Positions 8,566 through 16,285 of a stretch of DNA of 64,000 bases are shown in pieces; position 1 is the first letter of the stretch; each line of letters opens with the position of its first letter. The position numbers were made by a program, and so were the translations under genes. The DNA is from an uncultured Collinsella sp. Its GTDB lineage: Bacteria > Actinomycetota > Coriobacteriia > Coriobacteriales > Coriobacteriaceae. Location of the stretch: the NCBI GenBank assembly GCA_900544115.1, contig UQTW01000006.1, positions 37,750 to 101,749 of the forward strand, given 5' to 3'. The notes beneath the pieces are model-generated. The model did not search any database. It saw only the letters and a program-made list of their open reading frames with translations, and was not told the origin of the DNA.

Positions 8566-9270
8566 TTAGCGAGCGGCTCGCTGCGATTTGCGCCACAGCA
8601 GATACGAATAGACGTAGGCAGCTCCAGCTGAACCAAACGCCAGAACCGCAATCACCGCGGCGACGACTTCACTCGAAAGCACGCTACCCGCCACGCCCAT
8701 CACAATCAAACCAACACCCAGCACCATAAAGCAGGCGCCGCCAAAGCGCTGCGTGCGTCGCCAGTTTTCGGGGTCGGCAAGCGCCCAAGGTGTCTTGATA
8801 CCGAGCGTATAGTTCTGCTTCACACGCGGCAAGTAGTTGCCCATACCAATAAAGAGCAAGCCGATAGCGCCTGATACCAGCAAATTGACCGTTCCTACCA
8901 CCGGCACGATGCCCCACACCGTAAGCTCACCCAACCAGCTTATGGCACACATGAATACCGTGAAAGCAATTACGAAGCCCTGATAGAACTTGCCCGAGGT
9001 CCGATACGCCTCACCTTTGGGGTCGATGCGCGGCACCACGCAGAACATTGCGAGAAGCGCCAGAGGCAGCACGCCGAGCGCGGAGGCCATCCAGCTAGGA
9101 CCCCAACCGTCGACGGCGCCGTTCGCGCCCCAGTGCGTGGGAATCTGCGCAGGCAAGCTCGGCATCACCATGAGGTGCGCTACGACATTGGCGACGCACA
9201 GAGCGACCAGCGCAACCCACACGCGCGACGATACCCCCGTGGGGTGAATGCCCTTGTTTTCGTTATTCAT
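8566..9270 (-). CDS. SdpI-family membrane protein (DUF1648 + SdpI)
   Basis: A 234-residue integral membrane protein. The N-terminal part has the DUF1648 hallmark PSLPAQIPTHWGANGAVDGW; the C-terminal part has the SdpI hallmark GNYLPRVKQNYTLGIKTPWA followed by NWRRTQRFGG. About six hydrophobic segments are visible. In Bacillus subtilis SdpI gives immunity to the SdpC killing factor and also sequesters the repressor SdpR. The ATG overlaps the stop of the ArsR-type gene by 8 nt (ATGAATAA), which implies translational coupling. No SdpABC-like toxin maturation genes are in the window, so the substrate of any immunity is unknown. Confidence 0.85.
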   Translation of the reverse strand: MNNENKGIHPTGVSSRVWVALVALCVANVVAHLMVMPSLPAQIPTHWGANGAVDGWGPSWMASALGVLPLALLAMFCVVPRIDPKGEAYRTSGKFYQGFVIAFTVFMCAISWLGELTVWGIVPVVGTVNLLVSGAIGLLFIGMGNYLPRVKQNYTLGIKTPWALADPENWRRTQRFGGACFMVLGVGLIVMGVAGSVLSSEVVAAVIAVLAFGSAGAAYVYSYLLWRKSQRAAR

Positions 9271-9541
9271 CCTTATCACCTTCAGTGTTTGTAAAGCCCA
9301 TAAACCAGCCAATTAAATCCTGCATGACGGTGGTGTTTAAGCTGTATACGATGTTTTGGCCATGGCGCTCGTCGGTCACCAACCCGGCGTTTTTGAGCGT
9401 CGCCAAGTGATGGCTCAGCGACGGCTTACTGATATCGAAATGCTCGGCAAGCTCCCCCGCCGTGCAATTGCCTTCGCGCAGCAACTCCAAAATGCGCCGT
9501 CGCGTTGGATCGGCAAGCGCCTTAAAACCCTCTCCCGGCAT
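9263..9541 (-). CDS. ArsR/SdpR-family autorepressor
   Basis: A 92-residue winged-helix regulator. FKALADPTRRRILELLREG and the recognition helix region ISKPSLSHHLATLKNAGLV are typical of the SdpR branch of ArsR, which lacks the CVC metal site; no such Cys motif is seen here. The start at 9541 is chosen over 9559 because AGAGGAGG stands just before it. It is the first gene of a two-gene operon with the SdpI-like protein, as in B. subtilis sdpRI. A palindrome overlapping its own promoter suggests autorepression relieved by the membrane partner (inference from sdpRI). Confidence 0.88.
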   Translation of the reverse strand: MPGEGFKALADPTRRRILELLREGNCTAGELAEHFDISKPSLSHHLATLKNAGLVTDERHGQNIVYSLNTTVMQDLIGWFMGFTNTEGDKDE

Positions 9542-9575
9542 AAGACCTCCTCTCATCATCTCTCATGACGTGCAC

Positions 9576-9605
9576 ACTATACTCGATATTTAGATGTTTG
9601 TCTAA
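9576..9605 (-). promoter_or_regulatory. promoter and operator of the sdpRI-like operon
   Basis: On the minus strand, -35 TAGACA (9599-9604) and -10 TATAGT (9576-9581) are 17 bp apart, each 5 of 6 to consensus. The inverted repeat TTAGA-N6-TCTAA (9590-9605) covers the -35 box, a good position for repression by the ArsR-type product. Further TTAGAT/TCTAAT half-sites continue to about 9614. Confidence 0.7.
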
Positions 9606-9650
9606 TTATCTAATTTGATACTAAGTATAGAACATGCGTTCGTTTTTAGA

Positions 9651-9656
9651 TACAAT
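9651..9656 (+). promoter_or_regulatory. -10 element for the small hydrophobic peptide
   Basis: TACAAT (5 of 6 to TATAAT) would start a transcript at about 9662, right at the sequence GAAGCAGATGG that can pair with the 3' region. The -35 candidate TAGAAC (9628-9633) is weak. It is divergent from the sdpRI-like promoter. Confidence 0.5.
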
Positions 9657-9707
9657 GGGCCAAGAAGCAGATGGGTCAGCTCCCTCTTACCAAGAAGGAG
9701 ATGGACT

Positions 9708-9794
9708 ATGAGTATTAACGATGTCCTGACGTTGTTGTTGCTTGTAATCGCGGCCGTGGAGCTCGGCATCCACATTGGGGGTCGAATGAAATAG
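9708..9794 (+). CDS. 28-residue hydrophobic peptide, type I toxin-like
   Basis: ATG at 9708 is preceded by the strong site AAGGAG. The peptide begins MSINDVLTLLLLVIAA, continues as VELGIHIGG and ends in RMK: a single membrane helix with a short basic tail. This is the form of small Gram-positive type I toxins annotated as holin-like (Fst/TxpA type). Context supports it: a candidate antisense promoter on the opposite strand, and pairing potential between 9664-9674 and 9874-9884, as in toxins whose mRNA 5' and 3' ends pair. Family membership is inferred from length, hydropathy and layout, not from a search. Confidence 0.55.
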   Translation: MSINDVLTLLLLVIAAVELGIHIGGRMK

Positions 9795-9879
9795 CCGCCC
9801 CCGCGTAATGCGAAGACGGCCACTTCTCACGCCATAAACGTGTTTCGGAGTTGGCTAACCCGCGGCAACGGGTGCCATC
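9790..9879 (-). ncRNA. candidate antisense RNA to the small hydrophobic peptide mRNA
   Basis: A transcript from the promoter at 9886-9914 would begin near 9879, run through the 3' untranslated part of the peptide mRNA, and could end at a hairpin near 9795-9821 (GCCGTC pairing with GGCGGC, inner CGC/GCG) followed by TATTTC. Convergent overlap at the 3' ends is the TxpA/RatA arrangement. No expression evidence is available. Confidence 0.3.
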
Positions 9880-9885
9880 TGCTTC

Positions 9886-9914
9886 ATCTTATGCGAATCC
9901 CGATCTCATTTCAA
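9886..9914 (-). promoter_or_regulatory. candidate promoter for the antisense RNA
   Basis: On the minus strand, -35 TTGAAA (9909-9914) and -10 TAAGAT (9886-9891) are separated by 17 bp. No minus-strand protein gene lies downstream before the sdpRI-like operon, which has its own promoter. Confidence 0.45.
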
Positions 9915-10001
9915 CAAGCCCCTAGGGCTCAAATGGAATCGTGATAATCCCTATAATGGCGATAGCCCAAACACGATCCGCTTCCCCATCGGAGGACATC
10001 T

Positions 10002-10799
10002 ATGACCGAAACCGCAGCCGCAGCTCCCGTCGAGACACGCGACACCAAACTCGAGATCATCATGGGCCGTGAGGCACTCGATAGACTCGCCAACGCCACG
10101 GTGCTGGTGCTCGGCTGCGGAGGCGTGGGCTCTAACTGCTGCGAGGCACTTGTCCGCGGCGGCATCGGTCATTTTGTGATTCTGGACAAGGATATCGTCG
10201 CGCCCAGCAACATCAATCGACAGGCCATCGCCTTTCACAGCACCGTCGGCAAGCGCAAGGTTGACGTGATGGAAGCCATGATCCACGACATCAATCCCGC
10301 CGCCAGCGTTATCAAGCGCACCGAATACCTGCTGAGCGACAACATCGACGAGTTCTTCGCGAGCGTTTCTGAGCAGACGGGTGGCAAGCTAGACTACGTC
10401 GTCGACGCCATCGACACCATCTCGGCCAAGCTCACCATTGCCAAATATGCTCAGGACCATGACATCCGTTTGGTTAGCTCCATGGGCGGGGCCAACAAAC
10501 TCCATCCCGAGTGCCTCCGCTTTGCCGACATCTTCGATACGGTACGTGACCCCATGAGCCGCATTATGCGCAAAGAATGTAAGAAGCGCGGAATCAAGAG
10601 CCTACACGTACTGTTTAGCTGCGAGGAATCGGTTAAGACACAGCCCCGCGATCCTTTCAACATCCACGAGCGCACCGAGCTGGGAACTGCCAGTTTTATG
10701 CCGCCCATCATGGGCCAGATGATCGCCGGCGAGGTTATCCGTCAGATCAGTGGCCGCGGCACCGAGCGCGTGCGCGCCGATGGCCAGCGCCTAGACTAG
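10002..10799 (+). CDS. tcdA: tRNA threonylcarbamoyladenosine dehydratase TcdA (ThiF/E1-like)
   Basis: A 265-residue E1-like enzyme that uses ATP to convert t6A in tRNA to its cyclic form. The N-terminal nucleotide site is LVLGCGGVGSNCCEALVRGG; next come ILDKDIVAPSNINRQ, the VVDAIDTISAKLTI strand-loop and a C-terminal SFMPPIMGQMIAGEVIRQI. These features and the length fit TcdA/YgdL rather than MoeB or ThiF, as there are no CxxC zinc pairs. GGAGGA precedes the start. The tatD-like gene begins 15 nt after the stop, so both are probably co-transcribed. Confidence 0.9.
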   Translation: MTETAAAAPVETRDTKLEIIMGREALDRLANATVLVLGCGGVGSNCCEALVRGGIGHFVILDKDIVAPSNINRQAIAFHSTVGKRKVDVMEAMIHDINPAASVIKRTEYLLSDNIDEFFASVSEQTGGKLDYVVDAIDTISAKLTIAKYAQDHDIRLVSSMGGANKLHPECLRFADIFDTVRDPMSRIMRKECKKRGIKSLHVLFSCEESVKTQPRDPFNIHERTELGTASFMPPIMGQMIAGEVIRQISGRGTERVRADGQRLD

Positions 10800-10813
10800 C
10801 GGAGCGCGCCGAG

Positions 10814-11596
10814 ATGGAGCCCCGGTTATTTGATGCACACTGCCATCTTGATCTAATGGCTCACCCGGACGCCGTTGCCGATGAGGCAACGGCGCTGGGC
10901 CTGATTCTATTTGACTGCGGCGTCGATCCGCACGACTTTGCACGCGCCAAGAAGCGCGCCTGCGGCCGTTCAAATATCTTTGCCGGCATCGGCCTCCATC
11001 CCTGGTGGCTCGCCGACGGACGATGTGGCAACGCTGAAATCAATCTGCTTTGCGAAGTCGCTGCACAAGAACGCTTGATCGGCGAGGTCGGGCTCGACTT
11101 TTCCGCTCGTTTTGCCGGAAGCGAGCCGCTACAAGTACAGGCATTTGACCGGCTCTGCGATGCACTCGCGCAGCACCCTCTTGCCGGGCGCGTGATATCA
11201 ATTCACGCTGTTCGTTCGGCAGGAACCGTACTGGACGCCCTTGAGTCATATGGATTGCTCACCCCAAGCCCCAACTCCCCCGCCGTCATCTTTCACTGGT
11301 TTAGCGGTACCTCGAACGAGTTCGTCCGCGCGCGTAATGCGGGCTGTTATTTTTCCGTCAACGAACGCATGCTCGCGTCCAAACGAGGACGCGAATACGC
11401 ACGACAGATTCCACTCGACCGTCTACTGCTCGAGACCGATGCGCCGGCCGAGCCAAACACAGAAACAAGCGCGCAGTCGCTCATCAAATCGCTCGCAAGG
11501 ACCTCGATGCGCATTGCCTCACTCAAAAACTGTGACGCAAAGCGCATCGAGTCGGTAGTTTTAGCAAATGCGCACTCTGTTTTTGACCTTCGCTAA
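10814..11596 (+). CDS. TatD-family metal-dependent hydrolase
   Basis: A 260-residue TIM-barrel hydrolase. The metal-binding signatures are all present: DAHCHLD at the N-terminus, GEVGLD near residue 91, an IHAV strand, HWFSG near 164 and LLLETDAPAEPN near 213. TatD proteins are cytoplasmic DNases or quality-control hydrolases. HWFSG and ETDAP are diagnostic for TatD rather than other amidohydrolases. It is the second gene after tcdA. Confidence 0.88.
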   Translation: MEPRLFDAHCHLDLMAHPDAVADEATALGLILFDCGVDPHDFARAKKRACGRSNIFAGIGLHPWWLADGRCGNAEINLLCEVAAQERLIGEVGLDFSARFAGSEPLQVQAFDRLCDALAQHPLAGRVISIHAVRSAGTVLDALESYGLLTPSPNSPAVIFHWFSGTSNEFVRARNAGCYFSVNERMLASKRGREYARQIPLDRLLLETDAPAEPNTETSAQSLIKSLARTSMRIASLKNCDAKRIESVVLANAHSVFDLR

Positions 11597-11614
11597 CCAC
11601 TGTGGGCAAAAATG

Positions 11615-11655
11615 CCAAGGGACATGCGAATCGCACAACGCAGTCCCTATTTTGG
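11615..11655. terminator. bidirectional terminator between convergent genes
   Basis: GGGAC plus TGCG (11619-11627, one bulged A) pairs with CGCA plus GTCCC (11639-11647). On the plus strand it is followed by TATTTT; on the minus strand a T-rich run follows. It separates tatD and the FGGY kinase gene. Confidence 0.6.
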
Positions 11656-11677
11656 AAGGCAGTACAATTCGGCAGCA

Positions 11678-13195
11678 TTACACCAATTCGTGCATGAGAT
11701 CACGGTTGCGTGCATACAATTCGTCAAAGATATGACGACGCGACGCATATAGCTCGTGGGCAGCCATATCGGGCACGATTGTTTGTGCAACGCCAAGGAC
11801 TTGGGCGAGTTCATCCCATGATGCATAGGCGCCACCTGCGAGAGCTGCCATGATGGCATCACCGAAGCATGCGCCCACCGTAACCTTGGCAACCGAGACC
11901 TCGCGCCCGCATACGTCGGCGATAGCCTGCATCCAAACTGGATTCTTGGTTCCACCTCCGACAAGCATAATGCGCCCAATTGGCAGTCCATGCTCTCGCT
12001 CGATAATGTCGACATGGGATGCAACGGTATACGCGACGCCTTCCAAGGCGGCGCGAACCATATGGGCTCGCGTATGCCTTCCGGTCAGGCCAAAGAAGAC
12101 GCCACGTGCCTCGGGATCGTTGAGCGGAGTACGCTCCCCCGCAAAGTACGGCAGGCACAGGAGCCCATCGGCACCCGGCGCCACATCGGCGGCATCATGC
12201 GCCATGACCGAATATGCATCGGGGCCACCGTGGCCCTCGGCCTCCACGGCGTCGCGATACAGCTCTTGGCGCAGCCACGATGTGAGTGCACCCGCCGTAT
12301 TGGTCCCCGCGCAGATCCCGTAAGTTCCGGGAATGATAAACGTCCCTGGCCACAGGCGGGCATCATCGACCATATGATCAGCTAGGTAGATGAAATACGC
12401 CGTGCTCCCCAACTGAACCATCATATCGCCGGGACGAAATACACCCGTCGAAATGGCCTCGGCACCAGAGTCGCCCGTTCCCACTAAGACAGGTGTCCCT
12501 GCCGCGAGCCCTGTCGCCTCAGCCGCGCGCTGCGTAATCACCCCGGCAATATCGGTAGCCGACATTACCTCCGCCATCTGGTCAGGCCGGCAGAAACGAG
12601 CACATTCCCGAGCATCAACCCTCCAAGTGTAGCGGTCGTATAGGGGAAGAAAATCCTCCGCCAAGTAACGGTCCACCGTAAAACGCCCCGTCAACTTTGC
12701 GCATAGAAACGATGATGCCGTCAGGAACTTCGCGGCACGTTCGTGCACCTCGGGCATATTCTCCTTAAACCATAAGATCTTAGGAGCAATATCTGATGAG
12801 CAGGGATCGTGCCCGAAAAGTTCGCGTGCGCGACCTGACCCATATTCGGAAAGGAGCTCGTCAATCTGCGGCTTCGAACGTGCATCGACTCCATACAAAA
12901 TCGCGGGCGCCAGCGCGTTGCACTCGGTATCGACCGGCACACAGTCGCAACCCAATGCGGAAAGGCCCACGCATCCGATCTGCGCCGCGTTAACCCCCGA
13001 TCGCATCACCAGCTCGCGCGACAAGCGGCAAAAATCGCCCCACCAAACTGCCTCAGCATCATGCTGGTACCATCCATCACACGGGTTGTCCGTCTCATGT
13101 CCACAAGAGGCTTGGCAAACGATGTTGCATCGATCATCGATTAAAACGCCTTTAGAGGCGCTTGTCCCAATATCAATACCCAGATAGAGCGCCAT
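11678..13195 (-). CDS. FGGY-family carbohydrate kinase (xylulokinase-like)
   Basis: A 505-residue two-domain sugar kinase. The N-terminal ATPase signature is YLGIDIGTSASKGVLIDD; VGTGDSGAEAISTGVFRPGD and the C-terminal LVGGGTKNPVWMQAIADVCG are FGGY hallmarks; LEGVAYTVASHVDIIE precedes the adenosine-binding region. Length and motifs are closest to xylulokinases, but the sugar cannot be fixed from sequence. It is the last gene of the minus-strand catabolic cluster, 6 nt after the BtpA-family gene, so it probably phosphorylates a ketose or polyol released by the upstream steps. Confidence 0.85.
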   Translation of the reverse strand: MALYLGIDIGTSASKGVLIDDRCNIVCQASCGHETDNPCDGWYQHDAEAVWWGDFCRLSRELVMRSGVNAAQIGCVGLSALGCDCVPVDTECNALAPAILYGVDARSKPQIDELLSEYGSGRARELFGHDPCSSDIAPKILWFKENMPEVHERAAKFLTASSFLCAKLTGRFTVDRYLAEDFLPLYDRYTWRVDARECARFCRPDQMAEVMSATDIAGVITQRAAEATGLAAGTPVLVGTGDSGAEAISTGVFRPGDMMVQLGSTAYFIYLADHMVDDARLWPGTFIIPGTYGICAGTNTAGALTSWLRQELYRDAVEAEGHGGPDAYSVMAHDAADVAPGADGLLCLPYFAGERTPLNDPEARGVFFGLTGRHTRAHMVRAALEGVAYTVASHVDIIEREHGLPIGRIMLVGGGTKNPVWMQAIADVCGREVSVAKVTVGACFGDAIMAALAGGAYASWDELAQVLGVAQTIVPDMAAHELYASRRHIFDELYARNRDLMHELV

Positions 13196-13201
13196 AGGTG
13201 C

Positions 13202-14011
13202 CTACTCCCCTCGCGCCGTACGAGCGGCAGCCATAAAACGAACCACCCGCTCAACATCAATCGGGGCATCCAGCTTTCCGTCGCGCTTTAAGCACGTGCC
13301 GACAAACGCGCCATCGTAGTGAGCAAATACGTCAGCCACGGTATTTTCGCGACAACCGGTGCCACATACCACGGGCACTTCGCCAACACGCTCGCGGACC
13401 TCGTCGGCAAGCTCGCCCGAAGCGCCACGACCGGCAGCCGAACCGCCGATGACCATCGCATCCGGTAGGCAATTAAAGAGAAGTGAATCGGCAATGTCCG
13501 CGGTCGTGCGGTCGTTGAGATAAACCTCGCCCTCGCTCGTGATGAAGTGAAAAAGCTTGAGGTCGTCCAAGCGCAGCGCCGCCTTGCGACGCATGGTGTG
13601 AGCGAAATCTCGGTTAATCAGCCCGAGATCACCGGCCCAGGCACCGCAAAAATTGCAGCGCGTGAACTGCGCGTCGACGGCAGCGCACAGCTCGATTGTG
13701 GCATCACCATCGTAAATTGCCTCAGCTCCCCAAGGAGTCGACAGATCATGGGACAGAGCCCCGATTACATAGCCCATCGATGCAAGGGTTGAGGGAGAAA
13801 CATGCTGCTCATAGGGCATCGAGAGCTCATTGGTAATCAAAATGCCATCGACACCGCCCTGCTGCAACGCCTCGAGATCGCGCTTGGCGGCTTCCACGAC
13901 CTGCGATACGCTTCCGCCCGGGTAATACAGCGGATCGCCCGGCAGAGGACGCAGGTGCAGCATTCCGATAACCGGCTTTTCGTTCTTGAACATCGAAGTT
14001 AGAAACGACAT
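13202..14011 (-). CDS. BtpA/SgcQ-family TIM-barrel protein
   Basis: A 269-residue protein with the BtpA/SgcQ pattern: PVIGMLHLRPLPGDPLY at the N-terminus, GGVDGILITNE, FCGAWAGDLGLINRD in the middle, and PDAMVIGGSAAGRGAS near residue 190. The family was named from photosystem I biogenesis, but in E. coli SgcQ sits in a sugar-catabolism operon, which suits this context better. The start at 14011 is chosen because AAGGAG lies 6 nt before it. The reaction is unknown for the family. Confidence 0.82.
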   Translation of the reverse strand: MSFLTSMFKNEKPVIGMLHLRPLPGDPLYYPGGSVSQVVEAAKRDLEALQQGGVDGILITNELSMPYEQHVSPSTLASMGYVIGALSHDLSTPWGAEAIYDGDATIELCAAVDAQFTRCNFCGAWAGDLGLINRDFAHTMRRKAALRLDDLKLFHFITSEGEVYLNDRTTADIADSLLFNCLPDAMVIGGSAAGRGASGELADEVRERVGEVPVVCGTGCRENTVADVFAHYDGAFVGTCLKRDGKLDAPIDVERVVRFMAAARTARGE

Positions 14012-14044
14012 AACGTGCTCCTTCATAGGGTTATTGCAGGGACG

Positions 14045-14473
14045 TTACTCCCCCAGCACCTCGACGTACACTTTTCGCTTCTGCGGACCGTCAAACTCCG
14101 CAAGATAGATGTTCTGGGCACTTCCGCACACGATGTGGCCATCTTGGACGGGAAAGAAGCAACTGTTTCCACAAATCATGCTCTTGATATGCCCACAGGA
14201 GTTGTTACCGGTGGCTCCATAGCTCGGCAGGAAGTGTGCATGCGCATAGGGGGCATCGAGTGGGGCGATGCGATCAAGCGTCTCCATAAGATCCGTCTCC
14301 ACGCAGGGCAGCCCCTCGTTTACCACGATTCCGCAGGTCGTATGCGACAAAATAATCGCCGCCAAGCCATTGGTCACCGAGCTGCGTTCGATGGCAGCGT
14401 GCACGTCCTCGGTAATATCGATGAACTGGTCCGGAGCAGTCGATAGATAGCTCAATGTCTCGAGCGTCACCAT
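14045..14473 (-). CDS. YjbQ family protein (UPF0047)
   Basis: A 142-residue protein of the YjbQ/UPF0047 family. It has the paired signatures IILSHTTCGIVVNEG and NNSCGHIKSMICGNS, followed by FFPVQDGHIVCGSAQNIYLA and a C-terminal FDGPQKRKVYVEVLGE. Some members show secondary thiamine-phosphate synthase activity when over-produced; the physiological role is unknown. The start is set at the ATG (14473) with AAGGGGA upstream; a GTG at 14479 overlapping the previous stop is possible. Gene overlap or near overlap with the upstream amidohydrolase implies one transcript. Confidence 0.85.
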   Translation of the reverse strand: MVTLETLSYLSTAPDQFIDITEDVHAAIERSSVTNGLAAIILSHTTCGIVVNEGLPCVETDLMETLDRIAPLDAPYAHAHFLPSYGATGNNSCGHIKSMICGNSCFFPVQDGHIVCGSAQNIYLAEFDGPQKRKVYVEVLGE

Positions 14474-14475
14474 GT

Positions 14476-15336
14476 TCACTCATCCCCTTCAAGAAAACGC
14501 AGGGCATTACCCCAGTAGAGCCTTTCTCGCGCATCATCGCGCATGGGCACGGTATCGAGCGCCCGCTTGAGTTTGAATGCACGGAAGCGCGGCGTATTGC
14601 TGGCGAACATCACTTGGTGCGATAGCGCGCGCTCATACCACAGCGGCCCCATATCGACCGTGAAAAGACGCTGCATCATCTCCTCGGGCGAATCGATGTA
14701 AGTGATAGAGGTGTCCGCGTAGCAGTTGGGATACTTGAGCAGCATCGCCACGGTCTCGCGCACCCAGGGCCAGCCAAAATGGGTCAAACTAAAACGCACA
14801 TTTGGATGCGTTGCGATTGTGTGCTCAAATGCAAGCGGGTTACTGCGCGAGAGCTCTGCGCCCGGCTCCCAAGACATACCGGCATGGAAAACCACCGGCT
14901 TGTTATAGCGCTCGCACAGTTCGTAAAGCGGCTCGGCCACAGCATCATCGGGGGCAAAACCCTGCTTTGCAGGATGCAGGCAAAGCCCCTTTGCCCCCAA
15001 CTCGGTAAAGGCGCGCTCCAATTCGTCTGCGGCACCGCTCACCTGCGGGTCTACGCTCGCAAATCCCCACAGACGATCGGGATGTGCGGCAACCAGCATG
15101 GCAATCTGGTCATTGGTGCCAAAGTGCCCTCCGCATGCCGTGGTTACATCGAGCGGCATGAGCACGCTCTTCTGCACATCGCAGACGTCCATCTCGACTT
15201 GAAGCTCATCCCAATCCATGGGGCCCATATGCCCCATACCAAATTCTCGTGACCAAAAACCGAATCCATCAGGCTCATCACCCGGCGTACAGATCTCGCC
15301 GTAGAGCATAGGATGGACCAACATGTCGATAACCAT
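14476..15336 (-). CDS. amidohydrolase-2 family TIM-barrel protein
   Basis: A 286-residue protein of the amidohydrolase-2 type (hydrolases and decarboxylases). VIDMLVHPML replaces the usual HxH pair by a single His; LWGFASVDPQ, LGAKGLCLHPAKQGF, KPVVFHAGMSW, RFSLTHFGWPW, CYADTSITYID and a late VMFASNTPRF follow the fold strand by strand. The Asp normally found at the end (GTDxP) is replaced by ASNTP. The start has AAAGGAG at 6 nt. It is within the fructosamine-type cluster; its substrate is unknown. Confidence 0.75.
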   Translation of the reverse strand: MVIDMLVHPMLYGEICTPGDEPDGFGFWSREFGMGHMGPMDWDELQVEMDVCDVQKSVLMPLDVTTACGGHFGTNDQIAMLVAAHPDRLWGFASVDPQVSGAADELERAFTELGAKGLCLHPAKQGFAPDDAVAEPLYELCERYNKPVVFHAGMSWEPGAELSRSNPLAFEHTIATHPNVRFSLTHFGWPWVRETVAMLLKYPNCYADTSITYIDSPEEMMQRLFTVDMGPLWYERALSHQVMFASNTPRFRAFKLKRALDTVPMRDDARERLYWGNALRFLEGDE

Positions 15337-15363
15337 TTCGTACTCCTTTCCAGGCATTTGACC

Positions 15364-16164
15364 CTAGTACGGCTCAAACGAACCAATCACTCGGGACGAC
15401 AGCTCAGCGCCCGCCTTCATACACGCCGGAATATCAAGGCCATCGATCACGCCCTTGGTAAACCCGGCGATATACGAGTCGCCGGCACCCACGGTATTAA
15501 CGACCTTCTCCGCCGGCACGATCCCGCACTCATAGAAGCGCTCACCGTCATAGGCAATGCTTCCCTTCTCGCCAAGCGTGGCAACCGCAACGCGCGGCCC
15601 CAATTCCTGCGCGTGACGCACCCAGTCCCGCAGCTCCGGAGTGTCATCTTCAAACGACATAAATGCGTAGTCAACGTAGGGAAAATGATTCTCGCAGGCA
15701 TATTCGGGATCCTGGCTGAACACCGAGAAGTCCATAACCACCGTCTTGCCCGCATCATGCCACTCGGGCAGGAGGTCCAAACAATTGCCAAACAGGTCGG
15801 TATGAATGATGTCATGCTCTAGGATAAACGCCCGGTCATCTTCATTCGGACGATATGTCTCCATTACGCCATCGATTGCCTCGAGATGCACGCGATCGAC
15901 GCCGTCTTTCAATGCCATGAGCATCACCGAGGTGTCGCCATCCTCCACCCGCAGATGAGAGATATCAAACCCCTCGGCGGCCAGCGCCTCTCTCATCTTG
16001 TCTCCGTACTCGTCCTTGCCGACAACCGACACGGCGGATACCGAAACGCCCATTCGTGCAAGATGGATACCCCAGTCAATGCCATTACCAGTCGGATAGA
16101 ACACGCCGATGTTTTGATAGACGTCCGCACAGCAAAAACCAGCCGCACACGCTTTAATACCCAT
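15364..16164 (-). CDS. PfkB-family sugar kinase (second FrlD-like kinase)
   Basis: A 266-residue ribokinase/PfkB-family kinase. GNGIDWGIHLARMGV replaces the usual GGxxxN start signature, VVGKDEYGD and the C-terminal VNTVGAGDSYIAGF (catalytic Asp in GAGD) are present, and LATLGEKGS precedes it. It resembles the FrlD-like kinase encoded immediately upstream on the same strand, but the pair are clearly diverged. The ATG at 16164 has GGAG at 6 nt; an upstream TTG is less likely. An intercistronic hairpin precedes it, so it may be expressed less than, or separately from, the first block. Confidence 0.85.
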   Translation of the reverse strand: MGIKACAAGFCCADVYQNIGVFYPTGNGIDWGIHLARMGVSVSAVSVVGKDEYGDKMREALAAEGFDISHLRVEDGDTSVMLMALKDGVDRVHLEAIDGVMETYRPNEDDRAFILEHDIIHTDLFGNCLDLLPEWHDAGKTVVMDFSVFSQDPEYACENHFPYVDYAFMSFEDDTPELRDWVRHAQELGPRVAVATLGEKGSIAYDGERFYECGIVPAEKVVNTVGAGDSYIAGFTKGVIDGLDIPACMKAGAELSSRVIGSFEPY

Positions 16165-16181
16165 GGTCTTCTCCAATGTTC

Positions 16182-16215
16182 AAAAGGGGACCCACCACAT
16201 GGCGAGCCCCCTTTT
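16182..16215 (-). terminator. intra-cluster terminator or attenuator
   Basis: AAAAGGGG (16182-16189) pairs with CCCCTTTT (16208-16215); on the minus strand the hairpin ends in TTTT. It lies between the two PfkB kinase genes, dividing the cluster into two blocks. The remainder of 16216-16285 has no gene. Confidence 0.65.
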
Positions 16216-16285
16216 CGCGTTTCGCTTATTGTTTTGCATCGGCTGTCCAAGGCCTCATAGCCAGACCGCCGTACGCTTTCTTAAG

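Noticed and set aside
14045..14473. Naming the YjbQ-family protein a thiamine-phosphate synthase
   Set aside because: The activity known for the family is secondary and no thiamine genes are nearby.
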